Source of the DNA: Flavivirga aquimarina
GTDB taxonomy: Bacteria > Bacteroidota > Bacteroidia > Flavobacteriales > Flavobacteriaceae
Direction: 5' to 3'
Length of the DNA stretch: 64,000 nucleotides
Assembly (NCBI RefSeq): GCF_030540835.1
Contig: NZ_JAUOEK010000155.1
Coordinates: 62,001 to 126,000 of the forward strand
Shown one piece after another: positions 1 through 8,643 of the stretch; the first letter of the stretch is position 1; the number at the start of each line of letters is the position of its first letter. The translations under genes and the position numbers were made by a program. Under the pieces are notes generated by a model. It had not been told where the DNA came from. It saw only the letters and a list, made by a program, of their open reading frames with translations, and did no database searches.

Positions 1-414
1 ATAATAACAGTATCATCATTCAAATACTTAAGCAATTGTTTAAAAGCACACTTAGAGCGTTTTCCAAATTCGACTTATGGCTTAAATGTTTTAGAAAAGA
101 ACATTCTTGAAATCGTTAAAAATAACACTATAAAATCTAAGCATCATTTATTAGGCTACACCCTTAACTACCAAGGGTATTATGGTTTTGGGGATTTACA
201 AATTTCCAGAATTATAGAAAAACTCAGTGTGTTTTTTACAAAAGAAGAACACCTTTTAACACTAAACAGAAAAGGACATGAAGCCTTGTTAGGCCAACAC
301 AACTTCGCCGTCGAAATTGATAACAATATGATTTATGGAGGTCTCAAAAAATTCGATTATCACTTTAACAAGAAGCAGAATAAACTCGTAAAAACTGTAT
401 TAAATGCCTATTAA
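1..414 (+). CDS. DUF1835-like protein, C-terminal part (5' end outside window)
   Basis: The frame is open from base 1 to the TAA at 412-414 and has no start inside the window before an internal ATG at 229, so this is the last ~137 codons of a longer gene. The visible part is soluble, with a run like FKYLSNCLKAHLERFPNS followed by YTLNYQGYYGFGDLQ, which I recall from the C-terminal half of flavobacterial DUF1835 proteins. No catalytic motif is visible and the function is unknown. The stop overlaps the start of the nucleoside phosphorylase by 11 bases, so the two are probably translationally coupled. Assignment is from memory of the family and is moderate. Confidence 0.6.
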   Translation: MITVSSFKYLSNCLKAHLERFPNSTYGLNVLEKNILEIVKNNTIKSKHHLLGYTLNYQGYYGFGDLQISRIIEKLSVFFTKEEHLLTLNRKGHEALLGQHNFAVEIDNNMIYGGLKKFDYHFNKKQNKLVKTVLNAY

Positions 415-1273
415 GGATTCTGAGTTAATATTAAATCCAGATGGTAGTGTTTATCATTTAAATTTAAAATCTGAAAATGTTTCAAATACCATTATTTTCG
501 TTGGTGATCAAGATCGCGTTGAAAAAGTAACAAAGCATTTTGAAAGTATTGAATTTTCAATCCAAAAACGCGAGTTTAAGACACAAACTGGACATTATAA
601 AGGTAAACGTATCACAGTCATTTCTACTGGAATTGGCCCAGATAATATAGATATTGTTTTAAACGAATTAGATGCTCTTTTTAATATTGATTTAACTACC
701 AAAACTCCAAAGCAGCTAATTACAAGTCTTAATATCATTAGAGTAGGTACCTCCGGTTCTTTACAAAAAGACATTCCTATAGATTCATTTCTTTTAAGTT
801 CTTTTGGTTTGGATCTTAATGGTATGCTCCACGCCTACCAAATAAACACAATTAACAATCCAGATATAGAAGACGCTTTTATAAAGCAAACTAATTGGAG
901 TGAAAATAAAGCAAAACCCATTGTTATAAAAAATAGCGATTTACTTGAAAAACAATTTGAGAGTGATAAAACTCACAAAGGATTAACAGCTACTGCAGGT
1001 GGTTTTTATGGTCCCCAAGGGCGTATTTTACGATTACCAATTCAAGATTCCAACTTAAATAATAAAATGGACGATTTTAATTTTAAGGGAATACGTATAA
1101 CAAACTTAGAGATGGAAACATCTGCCATATATGGCTTAGCAAAACTTATGGGGCATCATGCCATATCACTAAATGCCATTATAGCTAACAGGGCTTCAGG
1201 AACTTTTAGCAAAAACCCTACAGAAGTTATTGAAAATCTTATAAAATACACACTCGATAAAATTGCAAATTAA
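404..1273 (+). CDS. Nucleoside phosphorylase (PNP/UDP family)
   Basis: A 289-residue cytosolic enzyme expected to split nucleosides with phosphate into a base and ribose-1-phosphate for salvage. Seen: a phosphate-loop-like GTSGSLQ stretch near residue 120 and the family's ribose-binding signature NLEMETSAIYGLA near residue 240, both typical of the PNP_UDP_1 fold. There is no signal peptide. Length is somewhat above the ~250 of bacterial uridine phosphorylases. The substrate (uridine, purine nucleoside or another) cannot be told. It overlaps the gene before it by 11 bases and lies 12 bases ahead of the next, forming a three-gene unit. Confidence 0.85.
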   Translation: MPIKDSELILNPDGSVYHLNLKSENVSNTIIFVGDQDRVEKVTKHFESIEFSIQKREFKTQTGHYKGKRITVISTGIGPDNIDIVLNELDALFNIDLTTKTPKQLITSLNIIRVGTSGSLQKDIPIDSFLLSSFGLDLNGMLHAYQINTINNPDIEDAFIKQTNWSENKAKPIVIKNSDLLEKQFESDKTHKGLTATAGGFYGPQGRILRLPIQDSNLNNKMDDFNFKGIRITNLEMETSAIYGLAKLMGHHAISLNAIIANRASGTFSKNPTEVIENLIKYTLDKIAN

Positions 1274-1285
1274 TAGATTGGTTTA

Positions 1286-2140
1286 ATGAAGAAAGTAAAT
1301 ATTGGTGGTGTACCAGAGCATTTTAATTTAGCTTGGTATCTAACACTAAAAAATGGCGATTATAAAAAAGAAGGCATCAATTTACGTTGGCATGATTATG
1401 CTGGAGGTACTGGAGCTATGTGCAAAGCCCTCAGAAACAAAGAGATTGATATAGCAGTTATACTCACAGAAGGCATTATAAAAGATATTATAAATGGTAA
1501 TCCAAGCAAAATTGTACAAACCTTTGTACAAACACCTTTAATTTGGGGGATTCATGTTGCTCATAATTCATCTTATAAAACCATTGAAGACTTAAAAGGA
1601 ACTAAAGCTGCCATAAGTAGGTATGGCTCCGGATCGCATTTAATGGCTTACATCAATGCTGAAAACAATACATGGGATTTAAAAAAAGATCTTGATTTTG
1701 AAATCATAAAAAATTTAAATGGTGCGGTAGACGGATTAACTACTGGTAAAGCTGATTATTTTTTATGGGAAAAGTTTACAACCAAACCTTTGGTAGATGA
1801 TGGTACATTTAGACGAATAGGTAATTGCCCTTCTCCATGGCCTTGTTTTGTAATTGCCGTACGAGAAGATTTTATTGAATCTAGTAAAGCAGATTTAGAA
1901 ACGATCCTGAAAATTATTAATAATACAACCTCCAAATTTAAAGAGATTCCTAGTATAGACAAAACAATTGCAAACCGCTATGAGCAAAAACTAGAAGATG
2001 TGCAAGAATGGTTAAGTATTACTGAGTGGTCTCAAAATTTAATTGACAAGCAAACCATTATGAATGTACAAAAACAATTGCATGCTTTGAATATTATACC
2101 AGAGATGGCTGATTACAAACAATTAACTCATAAATTATAG
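1286..2140 (+). CDS. Solute-binding-fold protein (NMT1/SsuA-like), no signal peptide
   Basis: A 284-residue protein with the type-2 periplasmic binding fold of the NMT1/THI5/SsuA superfamily: VNIGGVPEHFNLAWYLTLKNG at the N-terminus, then GTGAMCKALRNKEIDIAVILTEG and a DLKGTKAAISRYGSGSHLMA loop. Family members normally deliver a small solute to an ABC importer, but this one has no signal peptide or lipobox and no permease or ATPase gene is nearby. It may be a cytosolic sensor, or an enzyme of the THI5 or MqnA/D kind. That is inference. It is 12 bases after the nucleoside phosphorylase, so a role with nucleosides or bases is possible. Confidence 0.7.
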   Translation: MKKVNIGGVPEHFNLAWYLTLKNGDYKKEGINLRWHDYAGGTGAMCKALRNKEIDIAVILTEGIIKDIINGNPSKIVQTFVQTPLIWGIHVAHNSSYKTIEDLKGTKAAISRYGSGSHLMAYINAENNTWDLKKDLDFEIIKNLNGAVDGLTTGKADYFLWEKFTTKPLVDDGTFRRIGNCPSPWPCFVIAVREDFIESSKADLETILKIINNTTSKFKEIPSIDKTIANRYEQKLEDVQEWLSITEWSQNLIDKQTIMNVQKQLHALNIIPEMADYKQLTHKL

Positions 2141-2225
2141 ATCTTCGAGTAATGTATTATTTTAAATAGCTCAAATCAAATGCCTAACAAAATGTTAATA
2201 ATTAAAAAAAAACTTCATAATAGTT

Positions 2226-2233
2226 TATTTTTG
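2226..2233 (+). promoter_or_regulatory. Promoter -7 box candidate for the TlpA-like gene
   Basis: TATTTTTG matches the Bacteroidota -7 consensus TAnnTTTG exactly and lies 22 bases before the ATG at 2255. No good TTTG box is visible at the expected -33 spacing, so the call is moderate. Confidence 0.4.
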
Positions 2234-2254
2234 ATTTAACAATAAACTGAAAAC

Positions 2255-3265
2255 ATGAAAAAAATACTCTTTTTAGCACTTACAATTGCATTTATTGCTT
2301 GTGAGAGCACTCCTAAAGACTATGTAACATTATCTGGAAAAATAACAGATAAAAACAGTGATTCTTTAGTAGTTAGAACACGAACATACTCAAAAACCAT
2401 CAAAGTTAATCAGGATGGTACTTTTAACGACACTTTAAAAGTAGTGTCTGGCGTTCATAACCTTTTTGATGGAAAAGAATCTACCAATATGTTTCTTCAA
2501 AATGGCTTTGATATCAATGTAACCATAGACACAAAACAGTTTGACGAAAGTGTTACATACACAGGAACTGGTGCTGAAACAAGTAATTATCTGGCAAAAA
2601 AAATGTTGCTACAGGAAAAAGTTTTTACACCAAATTTGATTGATTTAGAAGAAGAGGCTTTTAAAGCTAAAGTAGAAGACATTAAAAATAAGCTAACTGA
2701 ATTTGTTGAAAATAATAAAAATATTGACTCTACTATTTATGCCAATGAAAAGATTGGTTTAGAAAAAATGAGCGAAAATCTTTTAAAATCTTATAAGCAA
2801 CAAAAACAAATAGCTTTACAAATGGCTAATTTTGTGGGCAAACCGTCACCAGAATTTGTTAATTATGAAAACCATAAAGGAGGTACCACGTCGCTAACAG
2901 ATTTAAAAGGAAAATATGTTTATATAGATGTATGGGCTACTTGGTGTGGCCCTTGCAAAGCTGAGATTCCTTCACTTAAAAAAATTGAGAAACAATACCA
3001 CGGAAAAAATATCGAATTTGTTAGTATCTCGATAGATAACGAAGGGCAACATGATGCTTGGAGAAAAATGGTTACAGATAAAGAATTAGGAGGTATTCAA
3101 TTACTTGCCGATAAAAATTGGCAGTCAGATTTTGTAACAGGTTATGGTATTAGAGGTATTCCTCGTTTTATACTTATAGACCCAGCTGGTAATGTTGTTA
3201 ACGCAGATGCACCACGACCTTCTAGTCCAAAGTTAATCGAACTGTTTACATCTTTAGAGATTTAA
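2255..3265 (+). CDS. TlpA-like thioredoxin-fold lipoprotein
   Basis: A 336-residue exported thiol-disulfide protein. The N-terminus MKKILFLALTIAFIAC is a lipoprotein signal with the lipidated Cys at residue 16. Residues ~20-190 form a DUF4369-like beta domain plus a helical linker, the usual N-terminal half of Bacteroidota TlpA relatives. The thioredoxin domain follows, with the active site W230-C231-G-P-C234 in the context YIDVWATWCGPCK and a cis-proline region GIRGIPRF near residue 307. It probably reduces disulfides of envelope proteins from the membrane surface. It stands alone, with its own promoter box upstream and a strong hairpin terminator just downstream. Confidence 0.9.
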   Translation: MKKILFLALTIAFIACESTPKDYVTLSGKITDKNSDSLVVRTRTYSKTIKVNQDGTFNDTLKVVSGVHNLFDGKESTNMFLQNGFDINVTIDTKQFDESVTYTGTGAETSNYLAKKMLLQEKVFTPNLIDLEEEAFKAKVEDIKNKLTEFVENNKNIDSTIYANEKIGLEKMSENLLKSYKQQKQIALQMANFVGKPSPEFVNYENHKGGTTSLTDLKGKYVYIDVWATWCGPCKAEIPSLKKIEKQYHGKNIEFVSISIDNEGQHDAWRKMVTDKELGGIQLLADKNWQSDFVTGYGIRGIPRFILIDPAGNVVNADAPRPSSPKLIELFTSLEI

Positions 3266-3290
3266 TATTTAAAATATAATATAAAGTGTA

Positions 3291-3324
3291 AAAAGCCTAA
3301 GAAACAAATTTCTTAGGCTTTTTT
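3291..3324 (+). terminator. Intrinsic terminator between converging genes
   Basis: A 14-bp perfect stem (AAAAGCCTAAGAAA with its complement, loop CAAA) ends in a T-run. It is 25 bases after the thioredoxin gene and before the 3' end of the converging lipoprotein gene; with A-runs on the left and T-runs on the right it can work in both directions. Confidence 0.8.
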
Positions 3325-3379
3325 AGTAAAGTAGATTTAACAATAAGTATATTATTTGTATTAATCTATAGTCTAAATA

Positions 3380-4375
3380 CTACCATTCATCTATGCAATA
3401 ATCAGCAGAGTTAGTCAAAACATTTTCAAGTTCTTCATTAGATTCTACTAGAATAGTATCATTGTTCAATGTCACTAAAGTTATAGGGTAGTCAATAGTT
3501 ATATTTACATCTGTAAAATTCTGCTGAAATAAATCTGCATCACTAGTTACAGTTACAGGTATAATGTCGTCTGTTTGAAGATCAATTTTATTTATTACAA
3601 AAGGATATTTAAAGTTTATACAATCATTATAATCTCTATCTAAGATGCAATCTTCAAAATAATTCATTATTTGAGTTTTACCTAATGCTAAAGAACTAGT
3701 TCCTCCTGGCGATGTAAACGTCACATAGCCAGACCTAAGATCATCAAGAACATACACCGTATCATTAATGTCATTATACAATGATAGAGCATCCTCCACA
3801 GCCTCAACACCTTCATCTATCTCTAAAGTGAATAAAGTAGCGTTATTTGCTAATTCATCTATATAATAATGCACAGTTCCTGAACAATTAAAATTAACAT
3901 CAGATACTTTTACTGGTTCGGTCTCAGGGAATGTTTTTGTATCTCCTTCAAAACTACAGTCTTCAAAATATGCAATAATATCATTTTTGTTAAAATATAC
4001 TTCACCAAAAAAAACGGAAGGAGTTATATATAATATAGAAAAGTCATCTTTAGTAAACCATATGTCAGTATAAAGATAAGCTTGTTCTAGAGCGGCCGAC
4101 ATTAATTCATCGTTCCATGATGATGCTTCTATATAAATGCCTCCATAATAATCTCCTTGGCTATTTAAGAAGCCTCCACTAACATCCACCTCACAATCAA
4201 AATTAATGAGATTATAATCATTTTTTGTCTCTGCTGTTACATATATTATATCTAACAAGCTCGATGAAATCTTTTCATTTGATATTGTTTCTGTTATAGT
4301 TTCGTCGGACGTGCAAGATTGAAAAGTTCCAAAAAGCAACGTTGTAATAAATAATGTTTTAAAAAAATGTTTCAT
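3380..4375 (-). CDS. Modular lipoprotein of the sigma/FecR/TonB-receptor operon
   Basis: A 331-residue lipoprotein (signal ending LLFGTFQSC, lipidated Cys21). After a short linker it contains three similar modules of about 85-100 residues. The first two end in YFEDC (Cys140 and Cys243) and begin around FDC/FNC. The third starts CINFKYPFVI near residue 252 and ends ADYC, close to the C-terminus. I do not recognise a named function. It is the last gene of a minus-strand operon with an ECF sigma factor, FecR and a TonB receptor, 84 bases after the receptor, so a surface ligand-capture or receptor-accessory lipoprotein is a fair inference. No SusD similarity is visible. Confidence 0.75.
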   Translation of the reverse strand: MKHFFKTLFITTLLFGTFQSCTSDETITETISNEKISSSLLDIIYVTAETKNDYNLINFDCEVDVSGGFLNSQGDYYGGIYIEASSWNDELMSAALEQAYLYTDIWFTKDDFSILYITPSVFFGEVYFNKNDIIAYFEDCSFEGDTKTFPETEPVKVSDVNFNCSGTVHYYIDELANNATLFTLEIDEGVEAVEDALSLYNDINDTVYVLDDLRSGYVTFTSPGGTSSLALGKTQIMNYFEDCILDRDYNDCINFKYPFVINKIDLQTDDIIPVTVTSDADLFQQNFTDVNITIDYPITLVTLNNDTILVESNEELENVLTNSADYCIDEW

Positions 4376-4459
4376 GTTATTGTATTATTGGGTTTAATTA
4401 CTAAGGAAACGATTGTAAAGTATAAAACCCACTCTGTTTCTTGAAAAATATTTACTGTA

Positions 4460-6976
4460 TTAAAAATCAATATTTAACGACACATTTGGAGTAAATTCCA
4501 ATCCATATCTATCTAAAATTTCTATATCTTCTTTGTCTTCAGTTAAAGTATAATAACGATTAAGAATATTCTTCCTATTCCCTATATTAATTAGACCTAA
4601 GGTTAGTTTGTAGTCTATCTTTTTTGAGATATCAAAATTATAACTCACAGAAGTATCAAATTTTAAATAATCCGCTAAGCGTTCCCTGTTAGGTTCATTA
4701 TAATTAATCCTATTAAACGCACCAATTATAATTGGTGATTCTTTATTTATTGAAGTATAAGGTTTTCCAGAATTATATTCCATTCCCAAAGAAAAGTTTA
4801 ATAATTTATGCTTGATATTTAATCCAGAAATAAAACTATGTCTCATATCGTTGTTGTTATAAAAGCGAGACGTATTAAGATTTTTGTCTTTAAACTTGTA
4901 TTTGTTTATACTATAATTATAGCTTAACCAGGCATTTAAATGACGATTTTTATAATTATAATGTAACGTATACCCCTTTATAACGTATGATCCAAAAAGA
5001 TTCTCAAACTGGTTAAGGTTTTGAAACCCCTGATTATTGGTTGTAATGCCTTTTACTGTTTTGGCATATATACTTGTGCTAAACATATGTCTTCCCTTTT
5101 TATAACCCAAATCCAATTCTAACTGCCTGCTTATTTGTAGAGGAGCGATAGAGTTGTTAGCAAGAAACCAGCGTCGTTTTTCAATACCCAGAAAATTGTT
5201 TTCCAAATTAACAGCCTGTGAAATATTTTGTGTTTTTCTTTCTCCCCTAAGTTGAATATCTATTTCTGGTATCGGGCTATAGGTTATATAAAATCGAGGT
5301 TCTGGCTGAAATGATTTTAAAAGCTCATAATAAACGTTTCTTAGGTTTAGCCCTATTTTTATTTTATTTTTATAGTAATTAAGTGTTCCAAATACTCCAT
5401 AAATGTTACTTTGCTGCTTTAAATAACTTTGAAAAAATTGGTTGAAATTATTAATATCATTTATTACAGTTAAATGTTCGTGAGATATTCCTGTTGTATA
5501 CGTAATCCCTGTTGTATTAACTCTAGAAGCATATTTTAAAGTAGTTTCATAGTTTCTAACATTATTACTTTGGGTACTTGAAATATCTCTAGATAATAAA
5601 AAATTCCCACCACCTAACCTGTAATTCGAATAATTAATAATAGCTTCCATTTGAGATTTATTAGAAAAAGTATGCATCCAATTAAACCCCAAAGCAGCAT
5701 TCTCTTGGGTTAACTTACTTTCTTTACTATTAAGTGAATTCGTTTCTATATACGACAAATTGTTTGCTAAGAATAACACGTTTAGCCCAATCTTATCAGA
5801 TTCATTAATTTTTAGCCTATACTGCAGTTGCGAATCATGAAAATCAAATGTGTTTTCAGCTTCAATGGCATTTTCATTTAATGAATTAAAGGTCATAATA
5901 TTAGAAGATTGGAAAGCCTTTTTAGCATAATTTAGATATGTTGGTGAATCCCAAACATCTGTCAACGATTTCCTTGTTGAAAGCAATAATTCTGATTTCT
6001 TGTTTATTGGAATTTTAACATAACCATCTGCACTTAAAAAATTAACACCTATACCTCCTTTTATTTTTTTTGATAGCGCCTTGTCGTGTTCTAAACTAAT
6101 AACACTACTTGTACTATTTCCATACTCTGCAGGTGTGGCATTATCATACAAGGTAACTGTAGAAATCAAGTTTTCATTAAATGCAGAAATCAATCCGAAA
6201 AAATGGCTGTTTTGGTAAATCTTTATATCATTCCATATAAACAAATTTTGGTCTTGTGTGCTTCCTTTAATAATTAAATCGGACACAGATTCGCTGTTAC
6301 TGGTAACCTGTGGTAAATTTTCTAAATTTTTAATAACATCGTGAGAGGTTAACCCAGCTAAAGCCCCTACTTCTTTAGTTTTAATAAAAAAAGTGCCATC
6401 TTTTTTCTTATAAGTTCCTGTTGAAAAAAAAGGGTAGACAAACAGTACTTCTAAGTCTTGAATTTCTTTATCTAAGTATATACTAGTCGTATTTAATTTA
6501 CTAATATCTATATACTGTTTACCATAACTAAGATGAGATACCAAAATAGCTCTTGGTATCTCATCTTCAAAAAACACATTTCCTTTTTCATTAGTAACCC
6601 AAGTTTTCTGATTACTTAAATCTGTTATTAGTAAATGCTCTAAAGGCTTGTTGTCTTTACTGTCATAAAAATACAGCATATCCATTTTTAGAGGTTTCAC
6701 TACTATTTTAGTAGAAGTCACAAATGAGAAAGAAAGCGGAAACTCCCTTTCCAAATACTCTAAATGTGATTTTAATGATACGTTTTCATTATAAAAACAA
6801 TCTTCACAAAATTTATTTTTGATTAATGAAGATTCATAATTAAAAGAAACATTAAAGAAGGTTTCAATTTTTTTTAAATGTGTTTCGAATAAAACACGTC
6901 TTTGTTGAGGGAAGCAGCATGTTGGAAAAAACAAAAATACGATCAATACATTCGCTGCACGTTTTTTTATTATCAT
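4460..6976 (-). CDS. TonB-dependent receptor with STN signalling domain
   Basis: An 838-residue outer-membrane receptor. After a signal peptide ending near FPTCCFPQ, residues ~30-115 look like an STN (secretin/TonB short N-terminal) domain, the part that talks to a FecR anti-sigma factor. A carboxypeptidase-regulatory-like segment follows (~115-185), then the plug (GLTSHDVIKNLENLPQVT, LIIKGSTQDQNLFIWNDI) and the 22-strand barrel ending in the aromatic C-terminus TPNVSLNIDF. The start codon directly abuts the FecR stop codon, so translation is probably coupled. The substrate is unknown: no SusD, siderophore or enzyme gene is adjacent. Confidence 0.9.
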   Translation of the reverse strand: MIIKKRAANVLIVFLFFPTCCFPQQRRVLFETHLKKIETFFNVSFNYESSLIKNKFCEDCFYNENVSLKSHLEYLEREFPLSFSFVTSTKIVVKPLKMDMLYFYDSKDNKPLEHLLITDLSNQKTWVTNEKGNVFFEDEIPRAILVSHLSYGKQYIDISKLNTTSIYLDKEIQDLEVLFVYPFFSTGTYKKKDGTFFIKTKEVGALAGLTSHDVIKNLENLPQVTSNSESVSDLIIKGSTQDQNLFIWNDIKIYQNSHFFGLISAFNENLISTVTLYDNATPAEYGNSTSSVISLEHDKALSKKIKGGIGVNFLSADGYVKIPINKKSELLLSTRKSLTDVWDSPTYLNYAKKAFQSSNIMTFNSLNENAIEAENTFDFHDSQLQYRLKINESDKIGLNVLFLANNLSYIETNSLNSKESKLTQENAALGFNWMHTFSNKSQMEAIINYSNYRLGGGNFLLSRDISSTQSNNVRNYETTLKYASRVNTTGITYTTGISHEHLTVINDINNFNQFFQSYLKQQSNIYGVFGTLNYYKNKIKIGLNLRNVYYELLKSFQPEPRFYITYSPIPEIDIQLRGERKTQNISQAVNLENNFLGIEKRRWFLANNSIAPLQISRQLELDLGYKKGRHMFSTSIYAKTVKGITTNNQGFQNLNQFENLFGSYVIKGYTLHYNYKNRHLNAWLSYNYSINKYKFKDKNLNTSRFYNNNDMRHSFISGLNIKHKLLNFSLGMEYNSGKPYTSINKESPIIIGAFNRINYNEPNRERLADYLKFDTSVSYNFDISKKIDYKLTLGLINIGNRKNILNRYYTLTEDKEDIEILDRYGLEFTPNVSLNIDF

Positions 6977-7906
6977 CTACTTTTTATTCAAATAAATATT
7001 TTTTCCCTTTTTGACATACGCTAGGCCTAGCGATTCACAAAAAACATTTAAAACCATTTCCTCTGTATCATCGTAATGATAGCTTCCAGTATATTTTAGG
7101 TCTTTATTTAAATTATTGTTCTTAATAAACACTACATCATATTGAAGACTGATATCGGCAAGTACTTGATCTATTGGTGTATTTTCAAAAACCGACATAT
7201 TTTCAACCCAATAAGGTTTTATAGTAATACCTTTTCCTTTTAATATGCTTTTTTTTAATGTTTTAGAGTTAAAAAAATCATTGGCTTTTAAAATAGTTCC
7301 TTTACCATTATATAATACAGACACTCTTCCTTCGTAACAATGTACTTCAAAAAAATCATGACGTTGTTTTACATTAAATTTAGTTCCTAAAACCGTTACG
7401 GTTCCTTGTGATGTTTTAACTTTAAATGTTTTCCCTTTTGCTACTTCAAAATATCCTTCTCCTTTTAGGTCTATTTCTCTTGATGTTTCCCAATCTTTAT
7501 TATATGCTACTTCAGACTTTGCATTTAACCAAACTTTAGAAGCATCTGGAAGTAAGATTTCTACAGATTCTCCAGCAAGGGTATAATGCTCCAAATTATT
7601 ATCGATATTAAATAAATACACAGAAACAAATAATAATAAAGAAGCTGCTACAGACAGAGGTAACCGTTTTTTATACAATGGAATGACTTTCTTTTCATTC
7701 TCTATAGGCTTTGTTAAACGGGCCGTATCCAGCTTTTGTAAAACTTCACTCTCGTTATAGTGTACAGCTTTAACATTATCAAATAATTCTATAATTTCTT
7801 TATATTCAGCATAGGTATCAGAAGTCTTGAAAGTTTCTTTTTCTTCCTCCGAAGAAAATTCAAAATTCATAAACTTCTTTATATTATTAACTTTATTGTC
7901 TTCCAT
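6977..7906 (-). CDS. FecR-family anti-sigma factor
   Basis: A 309-residue inner-membrane regulator. The first ~80 residues are cytosolic and should bind the sigma factor. One membrane segment lies at about 83-99 (LPLSVAASLLLFVSVYLFN). The periplasmic part holds the FecR domain (VEILLPDASKVWLNAKSEV, then LKGEGYFEVAKG and VTVLGTKFNV) and a C-terminal DUF4974 domain (FENTPIDQVLADISLQYDV) that receives the STN signal. It lies 47 bases after the sigma gene and abuts the receptor gene, the standard order of Bacteroidota cell-surface signalling loci. Confidence 0.93.
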   Translation of the reverse strand: MEDNKVNNIKKFMNFEFSSEEEKETFKTSDTYAEYKEIIELFDNVKAVHYNESEVLQKLDTARLTKPIENEKKVIPLYKKRLPLSVAASLLLFVSVYLFNIDNNLEHYTLAGESVEILLPDASKVWLNAKSEVAYNKDWETSREIDLKGEGYFEVAKGKTFKVKTSQGTVTVLGTKFNVKQRHDFFEVHCYEGRVSVLYNGKGTILKANDFFNSKTLKKSILKGKGITIKPYWVENMSVFENTPIDQVLADISLQYDVVFIKNNNLNKDLKYTGSYHYDDTEEMVLNVFCESLGLAYVKKGKNIYLNKK

Positions 7907-7953
7907 AACTATGGTAATTAAATATTTAACGTTCTAAACTCGAAAAACCCGTC

Positions 7954-8490
7954 TTAAAATCGTTTTTTATTAATTTGTAATTCTTTTTGTAGAAATTCTA
8001 GGGCATTAAAAATTCTTTTTTCTACCGATTTTACAGTAACTCCCATTATTTCTGCAATTTCTTTATATTTCTTTTTATCTATTCTATTAAGTAAAAAAGG
8101 AACTCTATAGTTTTCTGGCATTTTATCGAGAACCTGATTTAGTTTTTGATGAAATTCCTTTTCTTCAAAAATGTATTCAGGCGTTTGCATCTCTACAATT
8201 TTAGTGGTGTTTTTTTTATAGTTTTGGGCATGCTTATTACTTCTAAAAGTATCAATTATTTTATTTTTAGAAATCGTATATAAATAGGCTCTTACATTCT
8301 TTAAAGGTACTTTTTTGCAGTTATTCCATAATGTTAAAAAGGCTTCTTGTATAATATCTTCCGCTAATTGTTTGTCTCCATAATTGTACACTAAAAAGTT
8401 AAAAACCTCTTTAGAATGCTTCTTAAAAGCGATGTTATAATTACGTTCTTCACAAATAGAATCTTTAGATGAGTAATCATCACAATTCAT
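7954..8490 (-). CDS. ECF RNA polymerase sigma-70 factor
   Basis: A 178-residue sigma factor of the Bacteroidota FecI-like group. Region 2 is visible as FLVYNYGDKQLAEDIIQEAFLTLWNN and VRAYLYTISKNKIIDTFRS, and region 4 as DKMPENYRVPFLLNRIDKKKYKEIAEIMGVTVKSVEKRI, a helix-turn-helix for the -35/-33 box. It should be held by the FecR protein encoded next and released when the TonB receptor is loaded. It is the first gene of the minus-strand operon. An inverted repeat 30-85 bases upstream may be part of its control region. Confidence 0.95.
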   Translation of the reverse strand: MNCDDYSSKDSICEERNYNIAFKKHSKEVFNFLVYNYGDKQLAEDIIQEAFLTLWNNCKKVPLKNVRAYLYTISKNKIIDTFRSNKHAQNYKKNTTKIVEMQTPEYIFEEKEFHQKLNQVLDKMPENYRVPFLLNRIDKKKYKEIAEIMGVTVKSVEKRIFNALEFLQKELQINKKRF

Positions 8491-8519
8491 TAATTTTAAT
8501 ATTTTTTGGGGTTCAAATT

Positions 8520-8575
8520 AATAGTATCAAATAGCAAACGTTTCAAACTTAAAAAACCCTCTAATTGATACTATT
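8520..8575. repeat. Inverted repeat upstream of the ECF sigma gene
   Basis: An 11-bp perfect inverted repeat (AATAGTATCAA at 8520-8530 and its complement at 8565-8575) with 34 bases between the arms. It lies in the gap between the nnr 3' end and the sigma start (both minus strand). It could be an operator or the base of a hairpin in the 5' leader. Nothing in the sequence decides between these. Confidence 0.5.
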
Positions 8576-8605
8576 TTTTATTTGTAAAGTGCGTATAAAA
8601 AATTT

Positions 8606-8632
8606 TAGACGCTCCCAGGATTGGAGCGCCAA
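8606..8632 (-). terminator. Probable terminator of nnr
   Basis: On the minus strand a GC-rich hairpin (CGCTCC paired with GGAGCG, 7-base loop, extended by flanking GC pairs) lies just after the nnr stop and is followed within a few bases by a T-run. Confidence 0.6.
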
Positions 8633-8643
8633 GCTATTTCAAA

